Shown here one piece after another: positions 26,220 through 33,715 of a DNA stretch of 64,000 nt. Below the pieces are notes generated by a model, which was not told the origin of the DNA, did not search any database, and was given only the letters and a program-made list of their open reading frames with translations. The stretch covers positions 310,001 to 374,000 of the forward strand of contig JADJMH010000005.1 of NCBI GenBank assembly GCA_016709675.1, written 5' to 3'. The position numbers and the translations under genes are program-made. The stretch comes from Candidatus Accumulibacter proximus. Its GTDB lineage: Bacteria; Pseudomonadota; Gammaproteobacteria; Burkholderiales; Rhodocyclaceae. Every line of letters starts with the position of its first letter. Position 1 is the stretch's first letter.

Positions 26220-28565
26220 TCATTGTGGCATGGCATGGCGCACGGCATCGTCCACAGTTTCCAGGAAAACGAACTCGAGTCGCTCCTTCGCCTCCGCCGG
26301 CACTTCCTCGAGGTCCCGGCGGTTCCTCGCCGGCAACAGCACCCGCTGAATGCCGGCACGCATCGCGGCGAGCACCTTGTCCTTGATTCCACCAACCGGC
26401 AGGACGAGTCCGCGCAGGCTGATCTCGCCGGTCATCGCAGTGTCGTTGCGGACCGGCCGGTCGACGAAAAGCGATGCCAACGCGATGAACATCGCCACGC
26501 CGGCACTCGGCCCATCCTTCGGGATCGCACCCGCCGGCACGTGCACATGGACATTGCTCCTGTCGAAGCTGCCGGCATCGATGCCGAGGCTGGCCGCACG
26601 TGTTTTCACCAGCGTCAGCGCCGCCTGTGCCGACTCCTTCATCACCTCGCCGAGTTGCCCGGTCAGGATCAGCTTGCCGTCGCCGGCTGTGCGGCTGGCT
26701 TCGATGAACAGGATGTCGCCACCGACCGGCGTCCACGCGAGTCCCGTAGCCACCCCGGCGAGGCCGGTGCGCAGCGCGACCTCGTTATCGTACTTTCCCG
26801 GCCCAAGTATCCGGGCCAGATCGCCCTCGTCGACGGTCATCGACTGTATCGCGCCCTCGGCAATTTCCACTGCGGCCCGTCGGCACAGCGCGCCGATCTC
26901 CCGCTCGAGCGAGCGCACACCGGCTTCGCGCGTGTAATCGCGAATGATCGCCTGCAGCGCTGGCTGCGAGAACTCGATCTGCCCTTCCTTGAGGCCGTTC
27001 TGGGTCATCTGGCGTCCGACCAGATAGCGCCGCGCTATCTCCAGTTTCTCCTCCTGCGTGTAGCCGGGTAGCTGGATGATCTCCATACGGTCACGCAGGG
27101 GCCCCGGGATGTTGTCCAGCACATTGGCCGTGGTGATGAACAGCATGCGGGACAGGTCGTAAGGCAAGGCGAGGTAGTTGTCGCGGAAGGTATCGTTCTG
27201 CTCCGGATCAAGGACTTCGAGCAGTGCCGCCGAGGGATCGCCCTGGACGCTTGCCCCGAGCTTGTCGATCTCGTCGAGCATCATCACGCAGCCCCTCGAT
27301 CCGGCCTTGCGAATCGCCTGAATGATGTTGCCGGGCAAGGCGCCGATATAGGTCCGTCGATGGCCACGAATTTCGGCTTCATCGTGCACGCCGCCCAGCG
27401 AGGCGCGCACGAACTTGCGCCCGAGCGCCCGCGCGATCGACTGGCCAAGCGACGTCTTGCCGACTCCAGGCGGTCCGACAAAACACAGGATCGGACCGTG
27501 GCCACTCGGGTTGAGCTTGCGCACGGCAAGAAACTCGATGATGCGCTTCTTGACCTGATCCAGGCCGAAGTGATCTGCATTGAGGATGCGCCGCGCCTCG
27601 GCGATTTCAATGCGATCCGGCTCGGGCGCTTTCCATGGCAACTCGACCAGCCAGTCGAGGTAGGTGCGTACCATCGAGTACTCGCCGGACCCGTCCGACA
27701 TACGCTCCAGGCGCTTGAGCTCCTTGTTGGCCTGCGTCGCCACTTCCTCGGGCATCTCGGCGTCCGCGATGGCCTTGCGCAGCGCTTCGATCTCAATGCT
27801 GTTGCCGGTTTCCCCCTCGCCCAGTTCCTTCTGGATCGACTTCAGCTGCTCGCGCAACAGGTATTCGCGCTGGCGCTGGTCGATGCTTGCCTTGGTGCGC
27901 TCGTCGAGCTCGCGTGAGAGCCGCAGCACCTCCAGGCGACCGAGCAGGCAGTCGAGAACGACATCGAGCCGTCGCGTCAGATCGATCGTTTCGAGGACCC
28001 TCTGCCGATCGGTCAACTTCAGTTCGGTGACACTGGCCACCAGGTCGGCCAGTGCCGTTGCCTGGCCAATGCTCTTCACGGCGCCGAGCAGCTCCTGGGA
28101 GACTTGCGGCAGATACTGCAGGACCTCGAGCGCGCGCTCGCGGAGCTGGATCATCCTGGCTTCAATCTGGCTGTCTGTCGCCTCGGGTTCTTCGATGCGC
28201 CCGATGCGCGCCACCGGGAAAGGATATCCGGGCAGGTACTCGGCGATCCGGAATCGCTGCAGCCCCTGGCAGACAATGACGTGCGTGTTGTCCGGCAGGG
28301 TCACGTAGCGCAGAATGTTGGCCACCGTACCGACCAGACAAAGATCATCCGGCGCCGGCACCTCGATCTCGGCATCACGCTGCAGGAGGATGCCGACCGG
28401 ACGCTCGGTCTTCACGGCCTGCTGGGCTGCCAGGATCGACTGTTCGCGGCCGATGGTCAGCGGCAGGATCATGCCCGGAAAGAGAACGACGTTGCGCATC
28501 GGCACGATGATCATCGCGTCGTCAGGGATCACCAGGACGCTACCGTCGCTCTTGTCAGTGAGCAT
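26220..28565 (-). CDS. lon: ATP-dependent Lon protease
   Basis: A 781-residue Lon. The N-terminal LAN domain (about 10-205) with MRNVVLFPGMILPL is followed by a helical linker, an AAA+ domain with Walker A GPPGVGKTSL near residue 360 and Walker B MMLDEIDK. The C-terminal serine-lysine protease domain has catalytic Ser in KDGPSAGVAM near residue 679 and Lys in PVGGIKDKVLA near residue 722. Start at ATG 28565 with AAGGA upstream; the frame runs on 129 codons upstream across the hsp20 gene, which is not coding for Lon. The hsp20 gene ends 11 bases upstream, so small chaperone and protease share an operon. Confidence 0.95.
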   Translation of the reverse strand: MLTDKSDGSVLVIPDDAMIIVPMRNVVLFPGMILPLTIGREQSILAAQQAVKTERPVGILLQRDAEIEVPAPDDLCLVGTVANILRYVTLPDNTHVIVCQGLQRFRIAEYLPGYPFPVARIGRIEEPEATDSQIEARMIQLRERALEVLQYLPQVSQELLGAVKSIGQATALADLVASVTELKLTDRQRVLETIDLTRRLDVVLDCLLGRLEVLRLSRELDERTKASIDQRQREYLLREQLKSIQKELGEGETGNSIEIEALRKAIADAEMPEEVATQANKELKRLERMSDGSGEYSMVRTYLDWLVELPWKAPEPDRIEIAEARRILNADHFGLDQVKKRIIEFLAVRKLNPSGHGPILCFVGPPGVGKTSLGQSIARALGRKFVRASLGGVHDEAEIRGHRRTYIGALPGNIIQAIRKAGSRGCVMMLDEIDKLGASVQGDPSAALLEVLDPEQNDTFRDNYLALPYDLSRMLFITTANVLDNIPGPLRDRMEIIQLPGYTQEEKLEIARRYLVGRQMTQNGLKEGQIEFSQPALQAIIRDYTREAGVRSLEREIGALCRRAAVEIAEGAIQSMTVDEGDLARILGPGKYDNEVALRTGLAGVATGLAWTPVGGDILFIEASRTAGDGKLILTGQLGEVMKESAQAALTLVKTRAASLGIDAGSFDRSNVHVHVPAGAIPKDGPSAGVAMFIALASLFVDRPVRNDTAMTGEISLRGLVLPVGGIKDKVLAAMRAGIQRVLLPARNRRDLEEVPAEAKERLEFVFLETVDDAVRHAMPQ

Positions 28566-28576
28566 GCTCCGGTCCT

Positions 28577-28990
28577 TCACTGGAGGCGGCGCAGCGCCAG
28601 CACCAGGCAGCCGTCCTCGAGGAACTGTTCGTGCAGGCGGTAGCTTCCCGGCGGTAGCGGAATCCGCCGCTCGAACCGCCCATAAGGAATCTCGAGGCGG
28701 TGAATGGCGGCACGCTGGAGCACCGACGGCATCGGCCGCTGGCCGCGTACCACCAGGCCCGCGTCGTCGAGTACCACTTCGCACTGCCGCGAACTGACGC
28801 CCGGCAGCGCCACCAGCAGCCTGAGTTCCTCGCCGTTCTCGTACAAGTCCACCGCCGGCTCCCAGCAGGGCACCGACTGCAGACGTTCGAGGGGAAAAAA
28901 CCGATCCTGCAGTTGCTCGGCGCCCTGCAGAAGGTCCAGCGCCTCCGCCCACATCCAGAAGCTCCGGTTACGAGGTCTCATCGGCTGCAT
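28577..28990 (-). CDS. Hsp20/alpha-crystallin family small heat-shock protein
   Basis: A 137-residue protein with an alpha-crystallin domain at about 42-130 (WEPAVDLYENGEELRLLVALPGV, then IPYGRFERRIPLP). The N-terminal arm is short and Trp/Leu-rich; the usual C-terminal I-x-I tail is absent, since the protein ends at LALRRLQ. ATP-independent holdase activity is expected. It ends 11 bases before lon, which suggests joint stress induction. A TATACT -10-like box lies near 29029-29034 on the minus strand, but its -35 is poor. Confidence 0.8.
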   Translation of the reverse strand: MQPMRPRNRSFWMWAEALDLLQGAEQLQDRFFPLERLQSVPCWEPAVDLYENGEELRLLVALPGVSSRQCEVVLDDAGLVVRGQRPMPSVLQRAAIHRLEIPYGRFERRIPLPPGSYRLHEQFLEDGCLVLALRRLQ

Positions 28991-29078
28991 CCTTTGCCAT
29001 CAAACGGCGCTGGCCCCGGCGCCAGCAAGATAGTATAGCGTTGCGCGGCCGACTCGACAGGAAAACGCGCGGCGTGCA

Positions 29079-29128
29079 GCCATCAAGCGTTGGTTACCAC
29101 GAGCCCGCATCAGAGCTGTCAGATGAAG
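29079..29128 (+). pseudogene. Remnant of an EncFtn gene 5' end
   Basis: About 50 bases nearly identical to the first codons of the EncFtn gene at 32297: both read GTTGGTTACCACGAGCCCGC and then CAGATGAA. The start codon is damaged (two bases missing after CAT) and a stop follows at 29131. It is a duplicated or left-over gene start 3.2 kb from the intact copy. Confidence 0.75.
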
Positions 29129-29162
29129 ACTGACCGATACCCTGGCAGCGTCCGTCCCGACC

Positions 29163-29355
29163 GCTCCCGCTCTCTCCTTCCTCACGGCAACCATGCCGTT
29201 CATCCCCTGCGTGGCAACCCTCGCCGTCATGCGCAAGGCGACCGGCAGTTCGCGCTGGACGCTGGTCGGCGTGGTGCTACACTTGGGCATCGCCCTGGGT
29301 ATGGCGACCGTGATTTATCGGGGATGCGGTTTGCTTGGAGCGGTTTGGCAAAATG
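29163..29355 (+). pseudogene. Remnant of a feoB 3' end (ferrous iron transporter)
   Basis: In the frame through 29193 the translation contains PFIPCVATLAVMRKATG followed by SSRWTLVGVVLHLG and IYRGCGLLG, which reads like the C-terminal gate domain of FeoB. There is no stop where the transporter should end, and no upstream GTPase part. It is therefore a truncated relic, directly after the EncFtn relic. The identification is by eye only. Confidence 0.5.
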
Positions 29356-29373
29356 AAAAAAATCAGCCGAGGC

Positions 29374-30711
29374 TCAGACCTGAGATTTCTGCCAGGCTTC
29401 GAGCTCCGTCAGGCGTCGATACAGTGTTCTTTCCGAGCAGCCGAGCTGACGAGCCAACGCCTTTCGGTTGCCCGCAAAGGACTGAACCTGCTGGGCGAAG
29501 GCTGCCATCTCAAAGGTCGGTGGTGATTGCTTTCGGCTGACTGGCCATGGCTGGACCGCGTTCTGCCGCGGGATGTTCAGCACCAGCTCCGATGGCAGGT
29601 GCGCGAGGCGAATCTCGTCTCCGTCGCAGAGGAGGCAGGCACGCTCCAGGATGTTGCGTAATTCGCGCACATTGCCAGGATAGGGGTAGCGGCCAAGCCA
29701 TGTCGCCGCCTCGGCGGACAGGCGAAAGACCCGTCCGGCTGCAACGCGCTTGAGCAGAGCATCGGCGAGCAGCAGGATATCGTCGCCCCGTTCGCGCAGG
29801 GGTGGAAGGCAGACCGGAAAGATGTTCAAGCGGTAGAAGATATCCTGACGAAACGTTCCCTGGAGCACCATATCGGTCAGGGAACGATGGGTTGCCGATA
29901 CGATCCTGACTTCCGCCTTGCGCAACTCCGGCGATCCGACCAGGCGATAGGTGCCGGTTTCGAGCAGGCGCAAGAGCTTGACCTGGATCGAAAGGGGGAT
30001 GTCACCGATCTCGTCAAGAAAAAGCGTTCCGCCGGAGGCCGCCTCGACGAGCCCCGTCTTGCGCGTCGTCGCGCCGGTGAATGCTCCCCGCTCGTGGCCG
30101 AAAAGCTCGCTTTCGAACAGCGTTTCAGTCAATCCCGAGCAGTCAACCGGAACAAATGGGCGCTCGGCTCGTCGGCTCAACTGGTGGATGGCCCTGGCGA
30201 CCAGTTCCTTGCCGGTTCCAGATTCGCCTTGCAGCAAGACTGACGCATCCGAAGGCGCTACCCGGCTTACCATCTCCATCATTTGCATGAAGACCGGCGA
30301 ACGGCCAATCAATCCCTGTGCGTGCGTCAGGCTACGCGCGACCGGCAGAGGTTCGAGCTTCTCGACGTAGTGGGTGATTTCGCCATTGGCGTCGCGGACC
30401 GGCGAAAGCTCGATGCTCTCGAAAGTTTCGCCCTGCGGCGTGTGGTGCAGGTGCAGGACACGTTCCCTCTTGCCTGAGCGCAGGCTTCCCTGCAGAGGGC
30501 AGGACTCTCCGGCTTGGTCGCATGGCACGGTGTAGCGATGTGACACTTCGTAACATCGATGCCCCAGCGGTTCCGCCTGGCCGGCCCACTTGACCCGGTA
30601 GGCTTGGTTGGCAGCGACGATCCGGTAATCGCGATCGCACAGGATATGGGGTTCAGCCAGGGTTTCCAGAAAGGAAATCAGCTCGCTCAGCGACTTGGGT
30701 GCTAGCGTCAT
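29374..30711 (-). CDS. PAS-domain sigma-54-dependent activator (Fis family)
   Basis: A 445-residue enhancer-binding protein. The N-terminal PAS domain (about 10-115) carries a cysteine cluster (RCYEVSHRYTVPCDQ, then GESCPL) suited to binding a metal, heme or Fe-S cluster, or to redox sensing. The AAA+ domain (about 130-365) has Walker A GESGTGKE, the sigma-54 loop GAFTGA and LFLDEIGD. A Fis-type helix-turn-helix lies at the C-terminus (ALARQLGCSERTLYRRL). It has no receiver domain, so the PAS sensor itself should control it. It is transcribed away from the NifX-like/EncFtn genes, and a sigma-54-like promoter lies between. The combination recalls the sigma-54 control of the Desulfovibrio orange-protein (NifX-like) operon. 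Confidence 0.88.
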   Translation of the reverse strand: MTLAPKSLSELISFLETLAEPHILCDRDYRIVAANQAYRVKWAGQAEPLGHRCYEVSHRYTVPCDQAGESCPLQGSLRSGKRERVLHLHHTPQGETFESIELSPVRDANGEITHYVEKLEPLPVARSLTHAQGLIGRSPVFMQMMEMVSRVAPSDASVLLQGESGTGKELVARAIHQLSRRAERPFVPVDCSGLTETLFESELFGHERGAFTGATTRKTGLVEAASGGTLFLDEIGDIPLSIQVKLLRLLETGTYRLVGSPELRKAEVRIVSATHRSLTDMVLQGTFRQDIFYRLNIFPVCLPPLRERGDDILLLADALLKRVAAGRVFRLSAEAATWLGRYPYPGNVRELRNILERACLLCDGDEIRLAHLPSELVLNIPRQNAVQPWPVSRKQSPPTFEMAAFAQQVQSFAGNRKALARQLGCSERTLYRRLTELEAWQKSQV

Positions 30712-30929
30712 CGGGTGGTTGCGGACTTGTCAACTGCACAGCCAGATACTGCCATCACTGCCAGACTGCAGTCAATTGACACCGCCTCACCACGCCCTCT
30801 TTGCTCACATCAGGGCGATAATCGCCGGCTGGGAGGAAGTCAGCAAGCACTGACCCATCGTGTCGCTTGCTTGTCAGGTGATTTACCGGTGGCTTCTGCC
30901 AAATGACCGCCACGGCGCTGCCAGTCTGA

Positions 30930-30955
30930 CACGGCTGCCCCTGATGGCAGCCGTG
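30930..30955. repeat. Perfect inverted repeat (possible activator site)
   Basis: CACGGCTGCC and GGCAGCCGTG separated by six bases. It lies about 72 bases upstream of the sigma-54-like promoter, the usual distance for an enhancer site. No T-tract follows, so a terminator is less likely. Confidence 0.6.
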
Positions 30956-31025
30956 AAGCGGCCAGTAAATCCGACCCTGCAATCGTAGTGCATTGATTAA
31001 CTGACGCTGTCCAGATTCGAAAGTC

Positions 31026-31042
31026 CTGGCACGGTTCTTGAG
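31026..31042 (+). promoter_or_regulatory. Sigma-54-like promoter of the NifX-like operon
   Basis: CTGGCACGGTTCTTGAG matches the -24/-12 consensus with GG and the -12 pair 10 bases apart. The -12 pair is GA rather than the usual GC, so the promoter may be weak. It lies about 190 bases upstream of the NifX-like start. Confidence 0.6.
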
Positions 31043-31231
31043 TGGGAATACTCGTTAGACAAGTCCATGAGTGACGCTTTCGTTCGCGGCGTCGGCTTCA
31101 TTCGCCGTCGATGCCAGCCTTGCCTGGTGCTCTCAGGGTTTGTCGGCGCTCTGCCGCTGGCCACCGCGTCTCCGCCTAATGGCCTGGCCGGCCTGATTGT
31201 CGCTTCGAGAAAAGCCACCAAAGGAAAAGCC

Positions 31232-31621
31232 ATGCAAATCGCTGTAAGCAGTCAGAATCGCAAGACCATCACTGAACATGCTGGAAAATGCCGGAAATTC
31301 TGGATCTACAAGATTGACAAGGGCGAGATCTCCGACAAGAGACTGCTGGAGCTTCCCATGGAGCAGACCTTGCATGCTAGTCATCACCAACTACCCGGCC
31401 CGCTGGCGGCAATCAGTGTACTGATCAGCGGCAGCATTGGCGCCGGTTTGCATCATCGGTTGATGCAAGCCGGGATACAGCCGATCATTACCATGGAAGA
31501 GAGTCCGGACATGGCAGTCGCCGCGTATCTCGAAGGTCGTCTCGACCGGCTACCCATTGACCACCGCCATCAATGCCATGGTCACGGTCATACACTCTCT
31601 TGCGGAACGAATCGGCGATGA
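31232..31621 (+). CDS. NifX/NifB-associated (FeMo-cofactor-type) protein with His/Cys tail
   Basis: A 129-residue protein of the NifX/NafY/orange-protein fold (dinitrogenase iron-molybdenum cofactor family). The start MQIAVSSQNRKTITEHAGKC and the central LISGSIGAGLHHRLMQAGI are typical. The C-terminus is a metal-ligand-rich tail (IDHRHQCHGHGHTLSCG). Members bind Fe-S or Mo-Fe-S clusters and carry them to other proteins. No nif genes are in the window, so a non-nitrogenase metal role is more likely. Start at ATG 31232 with AAGGA upstream. A sigma-54-like promoter and divergent regulator gene lie upstream. Confidence 0.82.
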   Translation: MQIAVSSQNRKTITEHAGKCRKFWIYKIDKGEISDKRLLELPMEQTLHASHHQLPGPLAAISVLISGSIGAGLHHRLMQAGIQPIITMEESPDMAVAAYLEGRLDRLPIDHRHQCHGHGHTLSCGTNRR

Positions 31622-31685
31622 TCCCGACCGGGCAGCGCCAGTAGACACGCTTGCTTCACTTCTTGGCCAATCACAGGAGGTAATC

Positions 31686-32081
31686 ATGGAAATAATCAAG
31701 CAGATTCTCGCATCCTTCGCCGGCACCATGCCCAGGGACAGCAAGACGGCCGCGGCCATTGCCCGCAACGCGAGCCCCGAGGAGATTTCTACCTGCGCTA
31801 CGGAAGAGGGCCTGCACGCCCTGGCGGGCGCGCTTTTCGAGGCTTGTGAGCAAGGTGCTGAATCGGACGCCGGTCTGGATGGCAATTCCCGGGTTACTGA
31901 GGCGCTTGGCGACCGCCTGCAGCAATTCCGCCAGGAGTTACCGAACGACTCGGCTACGGCTCGGCTGATCGACGCCGGTGCTAGCCTTGAAGAAATCTCG
32001 GAGGCAGCGCAGCAGGAGGGCTTGACGTCGCTGGCAAGCATGCTCTTCGAGGCTGAGCAGGAAGAATACGCGGTATCCTGA
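31686..32081 (+). CDS. Small protein with two GspE/PilB-tail-like repeats, function unknown
   Basis: A 131-residue acidic protein starting at ATG 31686 after a full AGGAGG site. The frame opens earlier at a TTG (31557), overlapping the NifX-like gene, but the ribosome site decides for 31686. It consists of two copies of a roughly 39-residue helical motif: DSKTAAAIARNASPEEIS (from residue 18) and DSATARLIDAGASLEEIS (from residue 88), each continuing with an EGL-x-x-L-A-x-(A/M)-LFEA segment. The motif resembles the end of type II secretion/pilus ATPases (LI-x-x-GAS-x-x-EI-x-x-A-x-x-x-GM). No ATPase part is present. It may bind a partner in the NifX-like/EncFtn set. Confidence 0.6.
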   Translation: MEIIKQILASFAGTMPRDSKTAAAIARNASPEEISTCATEEGLHALAGALFEACEQGAESDAGLDGNSRVTEALGDRLQQFRQELPNDSATARLIDAGASLEEISEAAQQEGLTSLASMLFEAEQEEYAVS

Positions 32082-32296
32082 CACGTCGTTTCGGGCAGGG
32101 AGGCTCGTCAAAAGTCCGCACGCGCTGGGCTCTCGGTCTAAAATAAGGAGAGCCAGCGATGTGAAGCCGACGCTGCTAGGCAACGACCTCACTGAATGAC
32201 TGGTTCGTTTCTACCGCGGGGACGTCCTGATGATCTTGGCATCAGCGGGCACGTCAGACATTTCGCCAAATTCAGTCCGGTCAAGGAGCAAGAGCC

Positions 32297-32584
32297 ATGT
32301 CAAGTGTTGGTTACCACGAGCCCGCGTCAGAGCTATCAGATGAAACCAGGGATATGCATCGTGCCATTGTTTCCCTGATGGAGGAGCTGGAGGCAGTCGA
32401 TTGGTACAACCAGCGGGCGGATGCCTGCAAAGACGCAGAGTTGAAGGCCATCCTCATGCACAACCGCGATGAGGAAAAGGAGCATGCGGCGATGGTTCTC
32501 GAGTGGATACGGAGAAAGGATGCAAGCTTCTCCAAGGAGCTGAGAGACTACTTATTCACGGATAAGCGGATTGCACACGAATAG
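32297..32584 (+). CDS. Encapsulated-ferritin-type protein (EncFtn), stand-alone
   Basis: A 95-residue EncFtn-family ferritin-like protein, which oxidises Fe(II) at a ferroxidase site formed between two subunits. The two family helices are seen, with ferroxidase residues in MEELEAVDWYNQR and HNRDEEKEHAAM (Glu, Glu, His). It ends at YLFTDKRIAHE, without the C-terminal cargo-loading peptide that directs EncFtn into encapsulin shells. No encapsulin shell gene follows: the next gene, 100 bases on, is a hydrolase on the other strand. AGGAG lies upstream of the ATG. A broken copy of its 5' end lies at 29079-29128. Confidence 0.85.
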   Translation: MSSVGYHEPASELSDETRDMHRAIVSLMEELEAVDWYNQRADACKDAELKAILMHNRDEEKEHAAMVLEWIRRKDASFSKELRDYLFTDKRIAHE

Positions 32585-32687
32585 AAATCTCCTCTCGGAG
32601 GCCATGAACAATTGTGCCGCCTGCGCAAGCGGGAAAACGGCACTACTTGCCGTTGGCCAGGGAAAACTCGCAACCGCCTCAAGTCAT

Positions 32688-33713
32688 TCATCCTGACGGA
32701 TTGCCCTGGTGCAGACCATGTCGATCGATTGAGGACCTGACTTGTTGCTTCACCCCTTGGCAGTGGATGGTGCTGCAGGGCTGTCGCGCGCTATTGTTTC
32801 GTCCTCCAGATTCAATAGCGCCTGTCTCACAGCCAGCTCCCAAGTGCCGCCGCAGAAAGTCAATCTGCAGGGCGACGCTCTTTTCAAACCACGGTCCATC
32901 GTAGAGATCGAAATGGCCGATCGGCAGCGCCTCGAACTGACAGGATCGAATCCGTGCCGCAGTCCTGCGAGTGGCGGCGAATGGAATCAGCGAGTCACGT
33001 TCTGCGGCGATGATCAACACGGGGGCCTGTATCCGATGCACGACATGGATCGGCCGATAGCCGAGGATCGTGAGCAGGATGCGTGCTGGTACTGCTTCCT
33101 GCCAGACTGCCCCCTCAGGAATGAGGTGGCGATAGCCGTCAGCGCAATCCTGCCCTGCCAGACAGCGCACGCCGCTGTGACCGATAATGGGAACGCGGAC
33201 GGGGTCTCGGCCAAGTGCGCCAGCGGCAAGGTCGAACAACGCCAGCCAGACCGCACCCGGTAGCAGTTGCGGCGGGTAAAGCAGCAGGCTGGCCAAGCCA
33301 TCGACGTGCGGCACCTGCGCAACCACCGCAGAGATTCCTGGCAGCCGCGCCGCCGTCTCCAGGACATGACCACCAGCGAACGAGGTACCCCAGAGCGCTA
33401 CCCGCGTGCTGTCCACACCCTTCAATTCCCGCGCGCACCGTACTGCCGCCGCGAAATCCGCCAGGTGCCGCCGTGCATCCACCAGCCCGCGTGGCGTGCC
33501 TCCACTATCGCCGAAGCCCCGGTAATCGAAAAGCAGTACCGCCAGGCCGGCGGCGCGAAGTCGTTCGGCGAAGGCCGGCAGGCCAAAGCGTCGCTCTAAG
33601 CCGAACCCGTGTGCCATGACTACCAGTGGTGGCTGGAGCACACCTTCCGGCCGGAACAGATCCCCGCGTAGCGTATCGTCGTTCACGCGGAATTCTATCG
33701 CTTCGGTCGGCAT
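32688..33713 (-). CDS. Alpha/beta hydrolase
   Basis: A 341-residue cytosolic alpha/beta hydrolase. The oxyanion region is VVMAHGFGLERRFG near residue 32, the nucleophile elbow GTSFAGG (Ser near residue 110), the acid AAERDSLIP near residue 240, and the catalytic His in LPIGHFDLYDG near residue 272. The last 45 residues are polar and lack family similarity, so the true domain ends near residue 295. The substrate cannot be named from sequence. Its start lies only two bases after the stop of the metallo-beta-lactamase-fold gene, forming an operon. Confidence 0.8.
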   Translation of the reverse strand: MPTEAIEFRVNDDTLRGDLFRPEGVLQPPLVVMAHGFGLERRFGLPAFAERLRAAGLAVLLFDYRGFGDSGGTPRGLVDARRHLADFAAAVRCARELKGVDSTRVALWGTSFAGGHVLETAARLPGISAVVAQVPHVDGLASLLLYPPQLLPGAVWLALFDLAAGALGRDPVRVPIIGHSGVRCLAGQDCADGYRHLIPEGAVWQEAVPARILLTILGYRPIHVVHRIQAPVLIIAAERDSLIPFAATRRTAARIRSCQFEALPIGHFDLYDGPWFEKSVALQIDFLRRHLGAGCETGAIESGGRNNSARQPCSTIHCQGVKQQVRSSIDRHGLHQGNPSG

Positions 33714-33715
33714 GC

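Larger units (their letters stand above)
30712..31231. promoter_or_regulatory. Divergent control region of the sigma-54 regulator and NifX-like operon
   Basis: 520 bases without a supported gene. Seen are the palindrome GTCAATTGAC (30771-30780), scattered TGTCA half-sites (near 30728 and 30869), a perfect 10-bp inverted repeat at 30930-30955, and a sigma-54-like promoter at 31026-31042. These are candidate activator sites for the PAS regulator. Confidence 0.5.

Noticed and set aside
26100..27071. 323-codon plus-strand frame opposite lon
   Set aside because: Antisense to the conserved Lon protease domain; no supporting motif.
28566..28952. N-terminal extension of Lon by about 129 codons
   Set aside because: The extension runs over the hsp20 gene in another frame; the AAGGA site and family length support ATG 28565.
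30930..30955. Inverted repeat as a Rho-independent terminator of an upstream transcript
   Set aside because: No T-tract on either side and no gene ends here; the position fits an activator site better.
31557..31685. Earlier TTG start for the tandem-repeat protein
   Set aside because: It overlaps the NifX-like gene and lacks a ribosome site, while ATG 31686 has AGGAGG.
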